Counted from the first letter of the stretch, positions 15,917 through 25,967 are shown. The stretch is 64,000 nucleotides of DNA from Sphingomonas sp. Leaf67 (GCF_001421965.1 NZ_LMLP01000001.1:124001-188000); one strand, 5' to 3'. Notes: generated by a model not told the origin, from the sequence alone. Program-made: numbers and translations.

Positions 15917-18681
15917 TAGAATTGAGTTCCTACGTTGAAAGTGATGAGTTTCTTGTCGTCGCCCGGCTGGCTCAGTAGCGCCTTGGCCAGATCGATCCGC
16001 AACGGGCCGAACGGCGAGTTCCAGTTCACGCCGATACCGATCGACAGACGCGGCTTGGCCGAATCGCCAAGGAACTGTTCGAGGAACGGCTGCGTGGTGT
16101 TGATCGCGACCGTGTTCGGCTCGCCGCCCAGACAGGTACCGCCGACCGTCGTCGCATAGCCGACCGAGCAGGTCGTCTGCCGGATCGCCGGCTGGCCGGA
16201 CCCGTCGGTGAACTGGTTGTTGTAGACCTGTAGCCCGTCCGACGTCCTGATCGGCGAGCTGAACGGCAACAGCGAGGGCGAGCCGTCCTTGTTGAACTGC
16301 AACGTGCCATCGGCACTACGCGCCTGTTCGAATGCCAGCGTCGGCCGCGGCCGGGTAACGCCGAACAGCGCGCCTGCCTGAATGAAGATCGATGGCCGCA
16401 GACCCAGTTCGGCGATACCCGAACCCAGCGGCGGTTCGAGTTCGATCTTGCCGAGATAATAGGCCTTGCCGCCCAACGGGTCGTTCAGCGTCTGATCGCG
16501 TGCGGTCACCAGCGTCTGATCGCCGCCGGCAACCGAACCGGTATATTGCTGGCGCTGGATGCGCGGGCCGACGCCGCGGATATCGAAGCCACGGAACTGC
16601 GGTTCGCCGAGGTAGAAGCGATCGACGATGCGAACCGGATCGATGCCCTCACCGGCGCGCTTTTGCAGCGAGTGGATATAGCCGCCCTCGACCCCTGCGG
16701 AGAGGATGAAGCCGCCGACATTCCAGTATTTGTCGAAATCGCCGCGGATACGCGCGAACCGGACGTCACCGCCCAGACCCGCGAAGTCGAGTCCCGTAAC
16801 CAGCCGCTGGCCGCGCGACGGCCGCAGACGGTTGTTGAGATTGTCGAAGATAAGGTTCCCGCCGACCATGCTGGTCAGCCGGTTGCCGATCGAGTCGCAC
16901 AGATAGCGACCGGCCTTCAGCGGATCGCAAACGCCGTTGGTGAAATACGTCCCCTGGTCCAGCCCGACATTGTCCTGGCTCAGCTGATAGCGGCCCGACA
17001 GCGTCCAGAATTCGGTCAGCGGGACGCTGGCCACGATCTGCCCGCCGGTCGAAACCTGCGAATAGAGCGAGTTGCGGCCGGTCCCGAGGAAATTGAACGA
17101 GTTCAGATCGCGCCGGAACAGCGTCCCGCCCAGCGCAATATTCTTGTCGAACAGATAGGGTTCGGTGAAGCCCAGCTCGACCGACTTCTGATAGGTCGAA
17201 TAATTGACCGACGCCTGAAGATCCTGCCCCTTGCCGCGGAAATTGCGCTGGCGGATCGACGCCTGGATGATGAAACGTTCGAGGCTGGAGAAGCCTGCCG
17301 ACAGCGTCAGTTCGCCGGTCGACTTCTCCTCGACGTTCGCGCCCAGCACGATGCGATCCGGCGAGGAGCCTTCGGTGCGGTCGATCTCGAACTTGTCCTG
17401 GAAATAGCCGAGCGAGTTGATGCGATCCTGCGACCGCTTGATCAGGAAGGCGTTGAAGGCATCGCCCTCCGCCACGCGGAATTCGCGGCGGATGACGCGG
17501 TCCTGCGTCTGGGTGTTGCCGGTGATGTTGATCTTTTCGACATAGGTACGGTTCGCTTCGTTCAGGACGAAGGTGATCGCCATTGTATGCTTTTCGCGAT
17601 CCGGCACATAATCCGGGCGAACATCGGTGAAGGCATAGCCGAACAGGCCGGCATATTCGCTCAGCTGGTCGATCGTGTCCTCGACCAGCTTCGCGTTGTA
17701 CCAATCGCCCTTCTTCATCGGCAGCGTCTTGGTCAGCGCCGCATTGTCGAAGTCGCGGATCGCGCTCTCGACCTTTACGTCGTCGAACTTATAGCGCGCG
17801 CCTTCTTCCACCACATAGGTGATGATGAAGTCTTCCTTGTCCGGCGTCAGTTCGGCGACGGCCGAGATGACGCGGAAATCGGCATAGCCTTCGGTCAGGT
17901 AGAATTGCCGCAGCTTCTGCTGATCGGCGGCCATGCGATCTTCGTCATAGCTCGTCGCCGAGCTGAAGATGCGCCACGGCCGCGACTCCTTGGTGTACAT
18001 CTCGCCGCGCAACTGGCTGTCGCTGAACACCTCGTTGCCGAGGATGTTGATCTGGCGGACCTTGGACTTCGCGCCTTCCGACACCTCGAAAATGACGTCG
18101 ACGCGGTTCTGGTCGAGCATGACCATCTTCGGTTCGACCCGCGCGGCAAAGCGGCCCTGACGGCGATACAGTTCGATGATGCGCGCGACGTCGGCGCGGA
18201 CGGCGGTGCGGGTGAAGATCTGCCGCGGCGCGAGCTTGATCTCCTTGGTGATCTTGTCGTCCTTCAGCCGCTTGTTGCCCTCCAGCACCACGCGGTTGAT
18301 GATCGGATTTTCGCGGACCCGGACGATGATGTCGCCGGTCTCGGCGCCTTCGATCGCCACGTCGGCGAGCAGGTCCGACGCATACAGGTCCTTGATCGCC
18401 TGATCGAGGGTTTCGGGGGTGTAGGGGATGCCGATACGCAACTTGGTATAGGACAGCACCGTATCGGGTTCGATGCGCTGCGATCCCTCGACGCGGAGCG
18501 AGCGGATGGTGCGGACCGGTGCGGCGGGTACGGCAGGGGCCTGTACGGCAGGCGCGCGCACCACCGGCGCGGCAGCGGCGGGCGCACGCTGCGCCTGCGC
18601 GAAGGCCGTGCTCGAGAGCATCGTGCCCGCGAGCAGCGCGGCACCGCGCACGCCGTGAATCGAAAACTTGCTTAGCGTCAC
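15916..18681 (-). CDS. bamA: Outer-membrane protein assembly factor BamA
   Basis: This is the central outer-membrane beta-barrel insertase. After a signal peptide (GAALLAGTMLSSTAFAQA) and an Ala/Pro linker come five POTRA domains (for example IRSLRVEGSQRIEPDTV, INRVVLEGNKRL, VRQINILGNEVF, KINITGNTQTQDRVI), then a 16-strand barrel with the conserved loop-6 motif FRGFDIRGVGPR, ending in the aromatic TFNVGTQF. I chose the GTG at 18681, giving 921 residues, because the signal peptide follows it directly; GTG codons at 18708 and 18741 are also in frame. It follows rseP by 61 bp and overlaps skp by 1 bp. Confidence 0.95.
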   Translation of the reverse strand: MTLSKFSIHGVRGAALLAGTMLSSTAFAQAQRAPAAAAPVVRAPAVQAPAVPAAPVRTIRSLRVEGSQRIEPDTVLSYTKLRIGIPYTPETLDQAIKDLYASDLLADVAIEGAETGDIIVRVRENPIINRVVLEGNKRLKDDKITKEIKLAPRQIFTRTAVRADVARIIELYRRQGRFAARVEPKMVMLDQNRVDVIFEVSEGAKSKVRQINILGNEVFSDSQLRGEMYTKESRPWRIFSSATSYDEDRMAADQQKLRQFYLTEGYADFRVISAVAELTPDKEDFIITYVVEEGARYKFDDVKVESAIRDFDNAALTKTLPMKKGDWYNAKLVEDTIDQLSEYAGLFGYAFTDVRPDYVPDREKHTMAITFVLNEANRTYVEKINITGNTQTQDRVIRREFRVAEGDAFNAFLIKRSQDRINSLGYFQDKFEIDRTEGSSPDRIVLGANVEEKSTGELTLSAGFSSLERFIIQASIRQRNFRGKGQDLQASVNYSTYQKSVELGFTEPYLFDKNIALGGTLFRRDLNSFNFLGTGRNSLYSQVSTGGQIVASVPLTEFWTLSGRYQLSQDNVGLDQGTYFTNGVCDPLKAGRYLCDSIGNRLTSMVGGNLIFDNLNNRLRPSRGQRLVTGLDFAGLGGDVRFARIRGDFDKYWNVGGFILSAGVEGGYIHSLQKRAGEGIDPVRIVDRFYLGEPQFRGFDIRGVGPRIQRQQYTGSVAGGDQTLVTARDQTLNDPLGGKAYYLGKIELEPPLGSGIAELGLRPSIFIQAGALFGVTRPRPTLAFEQARSADGTLQFNKDGSPSLLPFSSPIRTSDGLQVYNNQFTDGSGQPAIRQTTCSVGYATTVGGTCLGGEPNTVAINTTQPFLEQFLGDSAKPRLSIGIGVNWNSPFGPLRIDLAKALLSQPGDDKKLITFNVGTQF

Positions 18682-18742
18682 CAAACCCACCCCAATCGGA
18701 GGAACTTTCACCACAGGACGTGCGCGCACTGCCCTAACCACG

Positions 18743-19876
18743 TCAGCCGATCAAGCCGGCCAGCCCCCGCCACACGCCGAACGTCCCCAGATCGTTCACC
18801 GTGACGAATATCATCAACGCCAGCAACAGGGCCAATCCACCACGAAACGCCCATTCCATCGTCTGCGGACGGACCGGCCCCCGCTTCACTGCCTCGATCG
18901 CGTAGAACATCAGGTGGCCGCCATCCAGCATCGGAACTGGCAACAAGTTGATGAATCCAAGATTAATCGAAACGAACGCGACGAACGTCACCAACGCCGG
19001 CCAGCCGAGTGAGAATTGCTCGCCCGACGCCTTGGCGATGCGGAGCGGCCCGCCCATTTCCTTTGCCGAGATGCGCCCGGTGATGATCCGAATGATGCCG
19101 TCCACCGTACCACGCAGGATTTCGCCAGTCATCCGAACGCCCTCGACCGGGGCCTGCCAGACGGCGACCGGCATAAAGACGGGCGAGGACGGGCCGATAC
19201 CAAGCCGCCCCCGCTTGTTGACGTTGCCGAACCGGTCGGGTTCGGACACCGCTCCGATCGTCGCATCGACGCTGCGGACCGCACCGTTGCGTTCGAAATC
19301 GATCCGGACGGTTTCGTCGGCGCGCAGGGCCGTAAACATCAGCATGTCGCGATATGTATCGACCGAGCGACCGCCCAGCGCCGTGATGGTATCGCCGGGA
19401 TACAGGCCCGCGCGTTCCGCCGGACTGCCCGGCAGGATCGACCCGATCGTCGCCGGGGTCCGGTCGACGCCATAGGCCGCCGCGAACCCGCCAAGGATCG
19501 CAACTGCCAGCAACAGGTTCACCGCCGGTCCCGCCGCGACGATGATCGCCCGTTGCCAGACCGGCTTTGCCTGAAACGTCCGCACCCGTTCGGCGGCGGG
19601 CAGTTGCAGCCATTCGGCATCGGGTTGCGACGCGGGGTTCATGTCCCCGGCAAAGCGAACATAGCCCCCCAAGGGCAACCATCCGAATTTCCAGCGCGTG
19701 CCGTGACGATCGGTGAAGCCGGCGATTTCCTTCCCGAAACCGACGGCGAAGGCGTCGACCTTCACGCCGAACCAGCGTCCTGCGGCATAATGCCCCAGTT
19801 CGTGCAGGAACACGAGCGGCCCCAGCACCAGCAGGAACGCGACGACGGTAATCAGCAACCCGGGGGATTCGATCAA
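18743..19876 (-). CDS. rseP: RIP metalloprotease RseP
   Basis: This is a 377-residue site-2 protease that cleaves anti-sigma factors and remnant signal peptides within the inner membrane. Residues ~20-30 carry the zinc motif HELGH in VFLHELGHYAAGRWFGVKVDAF. A PDZ-like domain follows (IGSILPGSPAERAGLYPGD), and the third zinc ligand lies in PVPMLDGGHL. The frame is open far upstream antisense-free but non-protein-like; the likely start is TTG at 19876, which overlaps the dxr stop as TTGA and follows AAGGA. One PDZ-like region is obvious, where enterobacterial RseP has two. Confidence 0.92.
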   Translation of the reverse strand: MIESPGLLITVVAFLLVLGPLVFLHELGHYAAGRWFGVKVDAFAVGFGKEIAGFTDRHGTRWKFGWLPLGGYVRFAGDMNPASQPDAEWLQLPAAERVRTFQAKPVWQRAIIVAAGPAVNLLLAVAILGGFAAAYGVDRTPATIGSILPGSPAERAGLYPGDTITALGGRSVDTYRDMLMFTALRADETVRIDFERNGAVRSVDATIGAVSEPDRFGNVNKRGRLGIGPSSPVFMPVAVWQAPVEGVRMTGEILRGTVDGIIRIITGRISAKEMGGPLRIAKASGEQFSLGWPALVTFVAFVSINLGFINLLPVPMLDGGHLMFYAIEAVKRGPVRPQTMEWAFRGGLALLLALMIFVTVNDLGTFGVWRGLAGLIG

Positions 19877-21030
19877 GCCGCGCAATCCTTCACACGCTCC
19901 CGCGCCAATGCGCGCGCTTCGGCATCGATCGCCAACACGGCGTCGAGCGTCTGCGGCCCTGCCGGGTCGAAGCGCTGCAAGACATCGCCGACGATTGCGG
20001 CAATTTCGAGGAAACCGATCCGTCGGTCGAGAAACGCGGCCACCGCAACCTCGTTGGCGGCGTTCAGGATCGCCGGCCGCCCGCCGCCCGCCGACAACGC
20101 GGAGCGCGCAAGTGCCAACGCCGGGAAACGCTCCAGATCGGGCGCTTCGAAGTCGAGCCGGCCGATCCGCGCCAGATCGAGACGCTCGCACGGCGTTTCC
20201 ATGCGATCGGGCCATGCCAGCGCATGTGCGATCGGCACCCGCATGTCGGGCGATCCAAGCTGCGCCAGGGTCGACCCGTCGACATATTCGACCATCGAGT
20301 GGATGACCGACTGCCGATGGACCAGCACGTCGAGTTGCTCGGGCGTGACCGGGAACAGGTGATAGGCCTCGATCAGTTCGAGACCCTTGTTCATCATCGT
20401 CGCCGAATCGACCGAGATCTTGGCACCCATCGACCAGTTGGGATGTGCCACTGCCTGTTCGGGCGTGATGCCCTGCATCTCGGCGAGCGAGCGTTCGCGG
20501 AACGGCCCACCGCTCGCGGTCAGGATGATGCGGCGGATGCGTTCGGGCGGACAATCGTCGAGGCACTGGAACACGGCATTATGTTCGCTGTCGACCGGCA
20601 GCAACGTGGTGCCGGCCCGGCGAGCCGCGGCCATCATCACGTCGCCTGCCGAAACCAGTGCTTCCTTGTTGGCGAGCGCCACCGCGCCGCCACGGGCGAG
20701 CGCCGCCATCACCGGTTTGAGACCAGCGGTGCCGACGATCGCCGCCATCGTCCAGTCGACGGCACGGGCGGCGGCATCGATCACCGCCTGCTGACCGCCC
20801 GCTGCCTCGATCCCGCTATCGCCCAGCGCGTCGCGCAGTGCCGGCAGACAAGCCTCGTCGCCGACCACCGCCAGCTTCGCACCCACCCGCCGCGCCGCTG
20901 CCGCCAGCTTGCCGACATCCCGGTTCGCCGTCAGTGCCTCGACCTCGAACTCGCCGGGTGCGCGCTCGATCAAGTCGAGCGTCGACGTGCCGACCGATCC
21001 GGTCGCTCCCAATATACTGACGCGCTTCAT
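19873..21030 (-). CDS. dxr: 1-deoxy-D-xylulose 5-phosphate reductoisomerase
   Basis: This is the 385-residue second enzyme of the MEP isoprenoid pathway, converting DXP to MEP with NADPH. The N-terminal nucleotide loop GATGSVGTSTLDL is followed by NKEALVSAGDV, the substrate loop SEHNAVFQCL and the catalytic-site strands ASGGPFRE and WSMGAKISVDSATMMNKGLE, all diagnostic. Its start overlaps the cdsA stop as ATGA, and its stop overlaps the rseP TTG. The MEP product feeds UppS, encoded two genes upstream. Confidence 0.97.
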   Translation of the reverse strand: MKRVSILGATGSVGTSTLDLIERAPGEFEVEALTANRDVGKLAAAARRVGAKLAVVGDEACLPALRDALGDSGIEAAGGQQAVIDAAARAVDWTMAAIVGTAGLKPVMAALARGGAVALANKEALVSAGDVMMAAARRAGTTLLPVDSEHNAVFQCLDDCPPERIRRIILTASGGPFRERSLAEMQGITPEQAVAHPNWSMGAKISVDSATMMNKGLELIEAYHLFPVTPEQLDVLVHRQSVIHSMVEYVDGSTLAQLGSPDMRVPIAHALAWPDRMETPCERLDLARIGRLDFEAPDLERFPALALARSALSAGGGRPAILNAANEVAVAAFLDRRIGFLEIAAIVGDVLQRFDPAGPQTLDAVLAIDAEARALARERVKDCAA

Positions 21031-21830
21031 GCCAAATACAGTCCTGCCAATAGCATCAGCGCCGCGGCCGGCGCGACCGGCACCAGCCCGTCGAGCCGGT
21101 CCATCACCCCGCCATGGCCGGGCAGGACATTGCCCGAATCCTTGACTCCGGCCATACGCTTCAATTGGCTCTCATAGAGATCGCCCACCTGCGCCAGCAC
21201 CGCCAGCAACGGCGTTGCCAGCACCAGATGCAGCGGTAGACCGGCATATTGCAGCATGCCGCCCAATACCGACGCGGCGATGACCCCGCCGATCAGCCCG
21301 GCCCATGTCTTGTTCGGGCTGATCGTCGGTGCCAGCTTCGGTCCGCCGATCGTCCGGCCCGCAAAATAGGCACCGATGTCGCAAGCCCAGACCAGCGCCA
21401 TCGCCCAGAAGGCGAGCAACAGCCCGTCGGGTCGATCGCGCAGGAACACGACGGCCAGCGCCGGAAAACCGCAATACAGGATACCGCGCGCCAGCTTCGG
21501 CAGGCGGGTGGTGATGACGACGAAGAACGCCGCGCCGATGATCAGCCCGAACGCCAGGAACCCCGCCCCCGCCGCCAGGGGCGACAGGATCGCCAGCGGC
21601 ACCGTCAGCGCCAGTTGCGCGAGTCGCTTATGCTGGCGCGACACGTTATGCAGATCGGCCCATTCGGCCATCATGAACAGGGTGCCGATCGCGACCAGCA
21701 GCCAGAAGGCGAACCCGCCCAGCCACAGCGTGGTCGCGGCGACCGCGATCATCCCGACACTGGCGAACGTACGGGTGGCGAGGTCGGACTTGCGGCGTGC
21801 TGCGGGATCGGCGACGGGACCCTGCGTCAC
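21027..21830 (-). CDS. cdsA: Phosphatidate cytidylyltransferase CdsA
   Basis: This 267-residue multi-pass membrane enzyme makes CDP-diacylglycerol from phosphatidate and CTP. The C-terminal signature KDSGNVLPGHGGVMDRLDGL is intact, with SPNKTWAGLIGG before it. About eight hydrophobic segments are visible. The GTG start at 21830 overlaps the uppS stop as GTGA and follows a GGGGG run. CDP-diacylglycerol is the substrate of PssA, encoded at 26280-27047. Confidence 0.95.
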   Translation of the reverse strand: MTQGPVADPAARRKSDLATRTFASVGMIAVAATTLWLGGFAFWLLVAIGTLFMMAEWADLHNVSRQHKRLAQLALTVPLAILSPLAAGAGFLAFGLIIGAAFFVVITTRLPKLARGILYCGFPALAVVFLRDRPDGLLLAFWAMALVWACDIGAYFAGRTIGGPKLAPTISPNKTWAGLIGGVIAASVLGGMLQYAGLPLHLVLATPLLAVLAQVGDLYESQLKRMAGVKDSGNVLPGHGGVMDRLDGLVPVAPAAALMLLAGLYLA

Positions 21831-22591
21831 AGGCCCCCGAACCGGCGCTGCCGCCGGCCATAGGCGGCGATCGCCTCCGCCAGTGCCGCACCGTCGAAGT
21901 CCGGCCACAGCGTGTCGACGAACAGCAGTTCGGCATAGGCCGCCTGCCACAGCAGGAAATTCGACAGCCGCTGTTCGCCCGAGGTGCGGATCATGAGGTC
22001 GAGCGGCGGCAGGTCGTGCGTATCGAGTTCGCGATCGATCGCCGCTTCGTCGATCGCCGACACCGGCATGCCCGCAGCGACCCGCTCGGCGAGGCGACGG
22101 GCCGCCGCGACCAATTCGGCCTGCGCGCCATAGTTCAGCGCAATGGCGAGGATCGGGCCGGTATTGGTCGCGGTGCGGACAACGGCCCCTTCGATCAGCT
22201 TGACCAGATCGGGCTGCAACGCCTGATAATTGCCAAGAATTCTTAGCCGCACGCCCTCGCGATGCAGTTCGTCGATCTCGCTTTTCAGGAAATGGCGCAG
22301 CAACCCCATCAGGTCGCCAATCTCCTGTTCGGGACGGCGCCAGTTCTCCGAGGAAAAGGCGTAGAGGGTCAGCGCCTCGACGCCCTGCTCGCGTGCCGCA
22401 CGCGCGATGTTCCGCACCGCCTCGACACCCTGCCGATGCCCGGCGATCCGCGGCAGGCGCCGGGCCTTTGCCCAGCGGCCATTGCCGTCCATGATGATCG
22501 CGACGTGGCGGGGAATCGAGGCGGTATGGGGCACCCCCGGTGCCGCGCGATCGTCCGCCGGAACCGAAGTGCGAGCGGCGAACGACGTCAC
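21827..22591 (-). CDS. uppS: Undecaprenyl diphosphate synthase
   Basis: This 254-residue cis-prenyltransferase makes the lipid carrier for peptidoglycan and polysaccharide export. It has the P-loop-like [13 protein letters not shown] with the Mg-binding Asp, [22 protein letters not shown] and the C-terminal [18 protein letters not shown]. It starts at GTG, overlapping the frr stop as GTGA. The N-terminal ~25 residues extend beyond the E. coli protein and may be dispensable, or a later start may be used. Confidence 0.96.
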   Translation of the reverse strand: MTSFAARTSVPADDRAAPGVPHTASIPRHVAIIMDGNGRWAKARRLPRIAGHRQGVEAVRNIARAAREQGVEALTLYAFSSENWRRPEQEIGDLMGLLRHFLKSEIDELHREGVRLRILGNYQALQPDLVKLIEGAVVRTATNTGPILAIALNYGAQAELVAAARRLAERVAAGMPVSAIDEAAIDRELDTHDLPPLDLMIRTSGEQRLSNFLLWQAAYAELLFVDTLWPDFDGAALAEAIAAYGRRQRRFGGL

Positions 22592-23145
22592 TTGCCGAGG
22601 ATTTCCTTTTCCTTCGCGCTTGCCGTCGCGTCGAGCTCGGCGATGGTCGCGTCGGTCAGCTTCTGGACTTCGGTTTCGTGACGCTTGCGCTCGTCCTCCG
22701 AATAGACGCCCTTCTTTTCATCGGTCTTCAGGCTTTCCATGCCGTCGCGCCGGACGTTGCGGACCGCGATGCGCGCCGATTCGGCATATTTGCCGGCCAG
22801 CTTGGCCAGTTCCTTGCGGCGTTCCTCGGTCAGGTCCGGGATCGGCAGGCGCAGCGTCTGACCATCGACGATCGGGTTGAGGCCGAGGCCGGCCGAACGG
22901 ATCGCCTTGTCGGCCGGGCCGACATTCGACTTGTCCCATACCTGCACCGACAACATGCGCGGTTCGGGTGCCGAGACGGTCGCGACCTGGTTCAGCGGCA
23001 TGTGCGCGCCATACACCTCGACAGTGACCGGATCGAGCAACGATACCGCCGCCCGTCCGGTACGCAGTCCGCTCAGGTCGCCCTTCAGCGCCTCGACCGC
23101 GCCGGCCATGCGACGTTCCAGATCGGCCTTGTTATATGCGGCCAT
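22588..23145 (-). CDS. frr: Ribosome recycling factor
   Basis: This 185-residue factor splits post-termination ribosomes with EF-G. The family pattern is intact: the N-terminal helix, [20 protein letters not shown], the hinge and domain II with [15 protein letters not shown], and [18 protein letters not shown]. It follows pyrH by 18 bp in the classic rpsB-tsf-pyrH-frr order and overlaps uppS by 4 bp. Confidence 0.97.
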   Translation of the reverse strand: MAAYNKADLERRMAGAVEALKGDLSGLRTGRAAVSLLDPVTVEVYGAHMPLNQVATVSAPEPRMLSVQVWDKSNVGPADKAIRSAGLGLNPIVDGQTLRLPIPDLTEERRKELAKLAGKYAESARIAVRNVRRDGMESLKTDEKKGVYSEDERKRHETEVQKLTDATIAELDATASAKEKEILGK

Positions 23146-23163
23146 AACCGACTTCCTTTTGAA

Positions 23164-23886
23164 TCAAGCGTTGTTCTGAACGATCGTCGAAACACCATCA
23201 CCCGCCAGTACGGCGGCAAGGTTGCCTTCGTCACGGATGTTGAAGACGACGATCGGGATATTGTTGTCGCGGCACAGCGCCACGGCCGATGCGTCCATGA
23301 CCTTCAGGTCGTCGGCCAGCACCCGACCGAAGCCGAGCGTATCGTACCGGGTCGCCGTCGGCACCTTTTTCGGGTCGGCATCATACACGCCGTCGACGCT
23401 GGTACCCTTGAACAGCGCTTCGCACCCCATTTCGGCGGCGCGCAGCGCGGCGGTGGTGTCGGTGGTGAAGAACGGGCTGCCGGTGCCGGCGGCGAAGATC
23501 ACGACGCGGCCCTTCTCCATATGGCGGACGGCACGACGGCGGATATAGGGTTCGCACACCGATGCCATCGGGATCGCCGACTGAACGCGCGTCTCGACGC
23601 CGATCTGTTCGAGCGCGTTCTGCATCGCCAGCGCGTTCATCACGGTCGCGAGCATGCCCATATAATCGGCGCTCGCCCGTTCGAAGCCCTGCGCGGCGCC
23701 CGCCACGCCGCGGAAAATGTTACCGCCGCCGACGACGACGCACACCTCATGGCCCTCGCCCCGTGCCGCCTTGATCTCGCGCGCGACGCGGTCGCACATC
23801 GCCGGATCGATGCCGAACTGCCCCGATCCCATCAGGACCTCGCCCGAGAGTTTCAGGAGGATACGGTTGAAACGGGGACGGGACAT
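23164..23886 (-). CDS. pyrH: Uridylate kinase PyrH
   Basis: This 240-residue bacterial UMP kinase phosphorylates UMP to UDP in pyrimidine synthesis. Motifs are [13 protein letters not shown] at the N-terminus, [30 protein letters not shown] and [11 protein letters not shown]. It lies between tsf and frr and starts at ATG 23886, 146 bp after tsf, with the tsf terminator between them, so it may have its own promoter. Confidence 0.97.
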   Translation of the reverse strand: MSRPRFNRILLKLSGEVLMGSGQFGIDPAMCDRVAREIKAARGEGHEVCVVVGGGNIFRGVAGAAQGFERASADYMGMLATVMNALAMQNALEQIGVETRVQSAIPMASVCEPYIRRRAVRHMEKGRVVIFAAGTGSPFFTTDTTAALRAAEMGCEALFKGTSVDGVYDADPKKVPTATRYDTLGFGRVLADDLKVMDASAVALCRDNNIPIVVFNIRDEGNLAAVLAGDGVSTIVQNNA

Positions 23887-23971
23887 GACACCTGCGAAAA
23901 TAGCCGATCGGGAGCGCGGCGGACCCTAGCCGTGAGCGTCCGCAAAGCCAAGCGGCGTTATGTCGAACCGA

Positions 23972-24008
23972 AACGGGCCGCGAGGATGGTCTATCCTCGC
24001 GGCCCGCA
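23972..24008 (-). terminator. Terminator after tsf
   Basis: A perfect 13-bp stem (arms 23974-23986 and 23994-24006, loop of 7) lies 24 bp past the tsf stop. The following T run is only three bases, so read-through into pyrH is possible. Confidence 0.75.
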
Positions 24009-24032
24009 AGGCCGTGAAACGGAAGCGCGAAT

Positions 24033-24962
24033 TTAGCGGGCGAGGCCTGCCGTCGCGGCGACTTCGGCGGCGAAGTCGCTCTCTTCCTTCTCGATGCCTT
24101 CGCCGAGCTGGAAGCGGACATAGTCCTTCAGCACGATCGCGGTGCCGGCATCCTTCGCTGCCTTGGCGACGACGTCGGCGACCGGCGTCTTGCCGTCCAT
24201 GACGATCGGCTGGCTCAGCAGCGCATTTTCCTTGGCGAACTTCTTCACCGAACCTTCGACCATCTTGGCGATGATGTCGGCCGGCTTGCCCGAGTCGGCA
24301 GCCTTCTCGGTCGCGATCTGACGCTCACGCTCCAGAATGTCCTGATCCAGACCGCTCTCGTCGAGCGCCAGCGGGAAAGCGGCGGCAATGTGCATCGCGA
24401 TCTGCTTGCCGAGCGGCTCGAGCACGTCGACACCGGCGTCCGATTCGAGCGCGACGAGCACGCCGATCTTGCCGAGGCCCGGTGCGGCGGCGTTGTGGAC
24501 GTACGGGATCACCGCGCCCTTGGTAACTTCGACGGCCTTCGCGCGACGCAGCACCTGGTTCTCGCCGATGGTCGAGATGTTGGCGACCAGTGCGTCCTCG
24601 ACGGTGCCGCCGTTCGGCATCGTCTGGCCCTTCAGCGCGTCGACATCGTCGCCCTTTTCCAGCGCAATCGCGACGACGTCACGAACGAAGCCCTGGAACT
24701 GGTCGTTCTTCGCGACGAAGTCGGTCTGGCTGTTGACCTCGATGGCAACGCCCTTGGTGCCGGCAACGGCAACGCCGACCAGACCTTCGGCGGCGGTGCG
24801 GCTCGACTTCTTGGCGACGGCGGCAAGGCCCTTGGTCCGCAGCCAATCGACGGCGGCTTCCATCTCGCCGTTGTTTTCGGTCAGCGCCTTCTTGCAATCC
24901 ATCATGCCGGCGCCCGAGCGCTCACGCAGTTCCTTGACGGCGGCGGCGGTAACTTCTGCCAT
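24033..24962 (-). CDS. tsf: Elongation factor Ts
   Basis: This 309-residue nucleotide exchange factor for EF-Tu begins with the UBA-like domain ([19 protein letters not shown]) and carries the core motif [16 protein letters not shown]-like segment [13 protein letters not shown] and the second half with [12 protein letters not shown]. It follows rpsB by 90 bp, a gap that contains a long imperfect hairpin. Length is normal. Confidence 0.97.
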   Translation of the reverse strand: MAEVTAAAVKELRERSGAGMMDCKKALTENNGEMEAAVDWLRTKGLAAVAKKSSRTAAEGLVGVAVAGTKGVAIEVNSQTDFVAKNDQFQGFVRDVVAIALEKGDDVDALKGQTMPNGGTVEDALVANISTIGENQVLRRAKAVEVTKGAVIPYVHNAAAPGLGKIGVLVALESDAGVDVLEPLGKQIAMHIAAAFPLALDESGLDQDILERERQIATEKAADSGKPADIIAKMVEGSVKKFAKENALLSQPIVMDGKTPVADVVAKAAKDAGTAIVLKDYVRFQLGEGIEKEESDFAAEVAATAGLAR

Positions 24963-24993
24963 GATCTGGCTCCTGTTTGGTGTTCGATATGCT

Positions 24994-25034
24994 TGCGGGC
25001 GAGGCAGCGCGTGTTTCGCCCTGCCCCGCCCGCA
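24994..25034 (-). promoter_or_regulatory. Imperfect hairpin between rpsB and tsf
   Basis: Arms at 24994-25007 and 25021-25034 pair over 8 bp, one mismatch and 5 more bp. It may attenuate transcription or stabilise the mRNA between the two genes. No T run follows on the minus strand. Confidence 0.5.
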
Positions 25035-25052
25035 CGTCAGTTCCGTGACAGC

Positions 25053-25835
25053 TTACGCTTCGACCGGAGCTTCCGACTGCTCGACGCTCAGCGCCTCTTC
25101 CGCCGGCGGCTCGTCCATCGCGCCGAGATCGCGGCCCGAATGCGCCATCGCTTGCTGACCGCCACGAGTCGCGGCGATCGCGATCGCTTCGCAGTACAGA
25201 CGGATCGCGCGGCTGGCGTCGTCGTTCGCCGGCACCGGGAAAGCGATGCCGTCCGGCGAGACGTTCGAATCGAGGATCGCGACGACCGGGATACCCAGCG
25301 TGTTGGCTTCCTTGATCGCCAGTTCTTCCTTGTTCGCATCAATGACGAACATGATGTCGGGAATGCCGCCCAGATCGCGGATACCGCCGAGCGACAGCTC
25401 CAGCTTGTCCTTCTCGCGGGTCAGGTTCAGCACTTCCTTCTTGGTCAGGCCGTGCGTGTCGCCCGACAGCTGCTCTTCGAGCGCCTTGAGACGCTTGATC
25501 GAGTTGCTGATCGTCTTCCAGTTGGTGAGCATGCCGCCCAGCCAGCGATGGTTGACAAAATGCTGGCCCGACTTGCGAGCGGCTTCGGCGATCGGCTCCT
25601 GCGCCTGACGCTTGGTGCCGACGAACAGGACCTTGCCGCCCGACGCGACAGTCGACGACACGAATTCGAGCGCGCGCGCGAACAGCGGCACGGTCTGCGA
25701 CAGGTCGAGGATGTGGACGCCGTTACGATCGCCAAAGATGTACGGCTTCATTTTCGGGTTCCAGCGGTGGGTCTGGTGGCCGAAGTGCGCGCCCGACTCG
25801 AGCAGCGCCTGCATGGTGACGACGGGTGCCGCCAT
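25053..25835 (-). CDS. rpsB: 30S ribosomal protein S2
   Basis: This 260-residue protein has the S2 hallmarks [41 protein letters not shown] and DPNKE-like [12 protein letters not shown]. An acidic ~25-residue C-terminal tail goes beyond the core fold. It heads the rpsB-tsf-pyrH-frr translation cluster and has a structured leader upstream. RBS AAGGAA precedes the ATG. Confidence 0.97.
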   Translation of the reverse strand: MAAPVVTMQALLESGAHFGHQTHRWNPKMKPYIFGDRNGVHILDLSQTVPLFARALEFVSSTVASGGKVLFVGTKRQAQEPIAEAARKSGQHFVNHRWLGGMLTNWKTISNSIKRLKALEEQLSGDTHGLTKKEVLNLTREKDKLELSLGGIRDLGGIPDIMFVIDANKEELAIKEANTLGIPVVAILDSNVSPDGIAFPVPANDDASRAIRLYCEAIAIAATRGGQQAMAHSGRDLGAMDEPPAEEALSVEQSEAPVEA

Positions 25836-25861
25836 AGGATAATTCCTTCCGGTTGATCCTC

Positions 25862-25919
25862 TGGGAAGCAGGAACCCTTATCGAGCCAAAGGCTCGGGCA
25901 CCGGTATGTACGCTTCCCA
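25862..25919 (-). promoter_or_regulatory. Structured 5' leader of rpsB
   Basis: Between the likely promoter and the rpsB start, outer arms TGGGAAGC (25862-25869) and GCTTCCCA (25912-25919) pair perfectly. They enclose a hairpin CGAGCC-AAA-GGCTCG (25882-25896). This is a plausible autoregulatory S2-binding leader, a mode known for rpsB in other bacteria. No specific Rfam match could be tested. Confidence 0.5.
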
Positions 25920-25939
25920 TGTGGGGTTGAGACCGGCGC

Positions 25940-25967
25940 CCTTAGCGCAGGACGTGCTAACGATCAA
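25940..25967 (-). promoter_or_regulatory. Candidate rpsB promoter
   Basis: On the minus strand TTGATC and CTAAGG are separated by 16 bp, placing transcription start shortly before the structured leader. The -10 match is partial. Confidence 0.35.

Noticed and set aside
16546-18675. 709-codon open frame on the plus strand opposite bamA
   Set aside because: It is antisense of a certain BamA gene, has low-complexity Arg/Asp/Leu composition typical of reversed high-GC coding DNA, and no recognisable domain.
21027-21950. Longer CdsA starting at 21950
   Set aside because: The extra 40 residues are antisense-like Arg-rich sequence within uppS; GTG 21830 overlaps the uppS stop and fits the family length.
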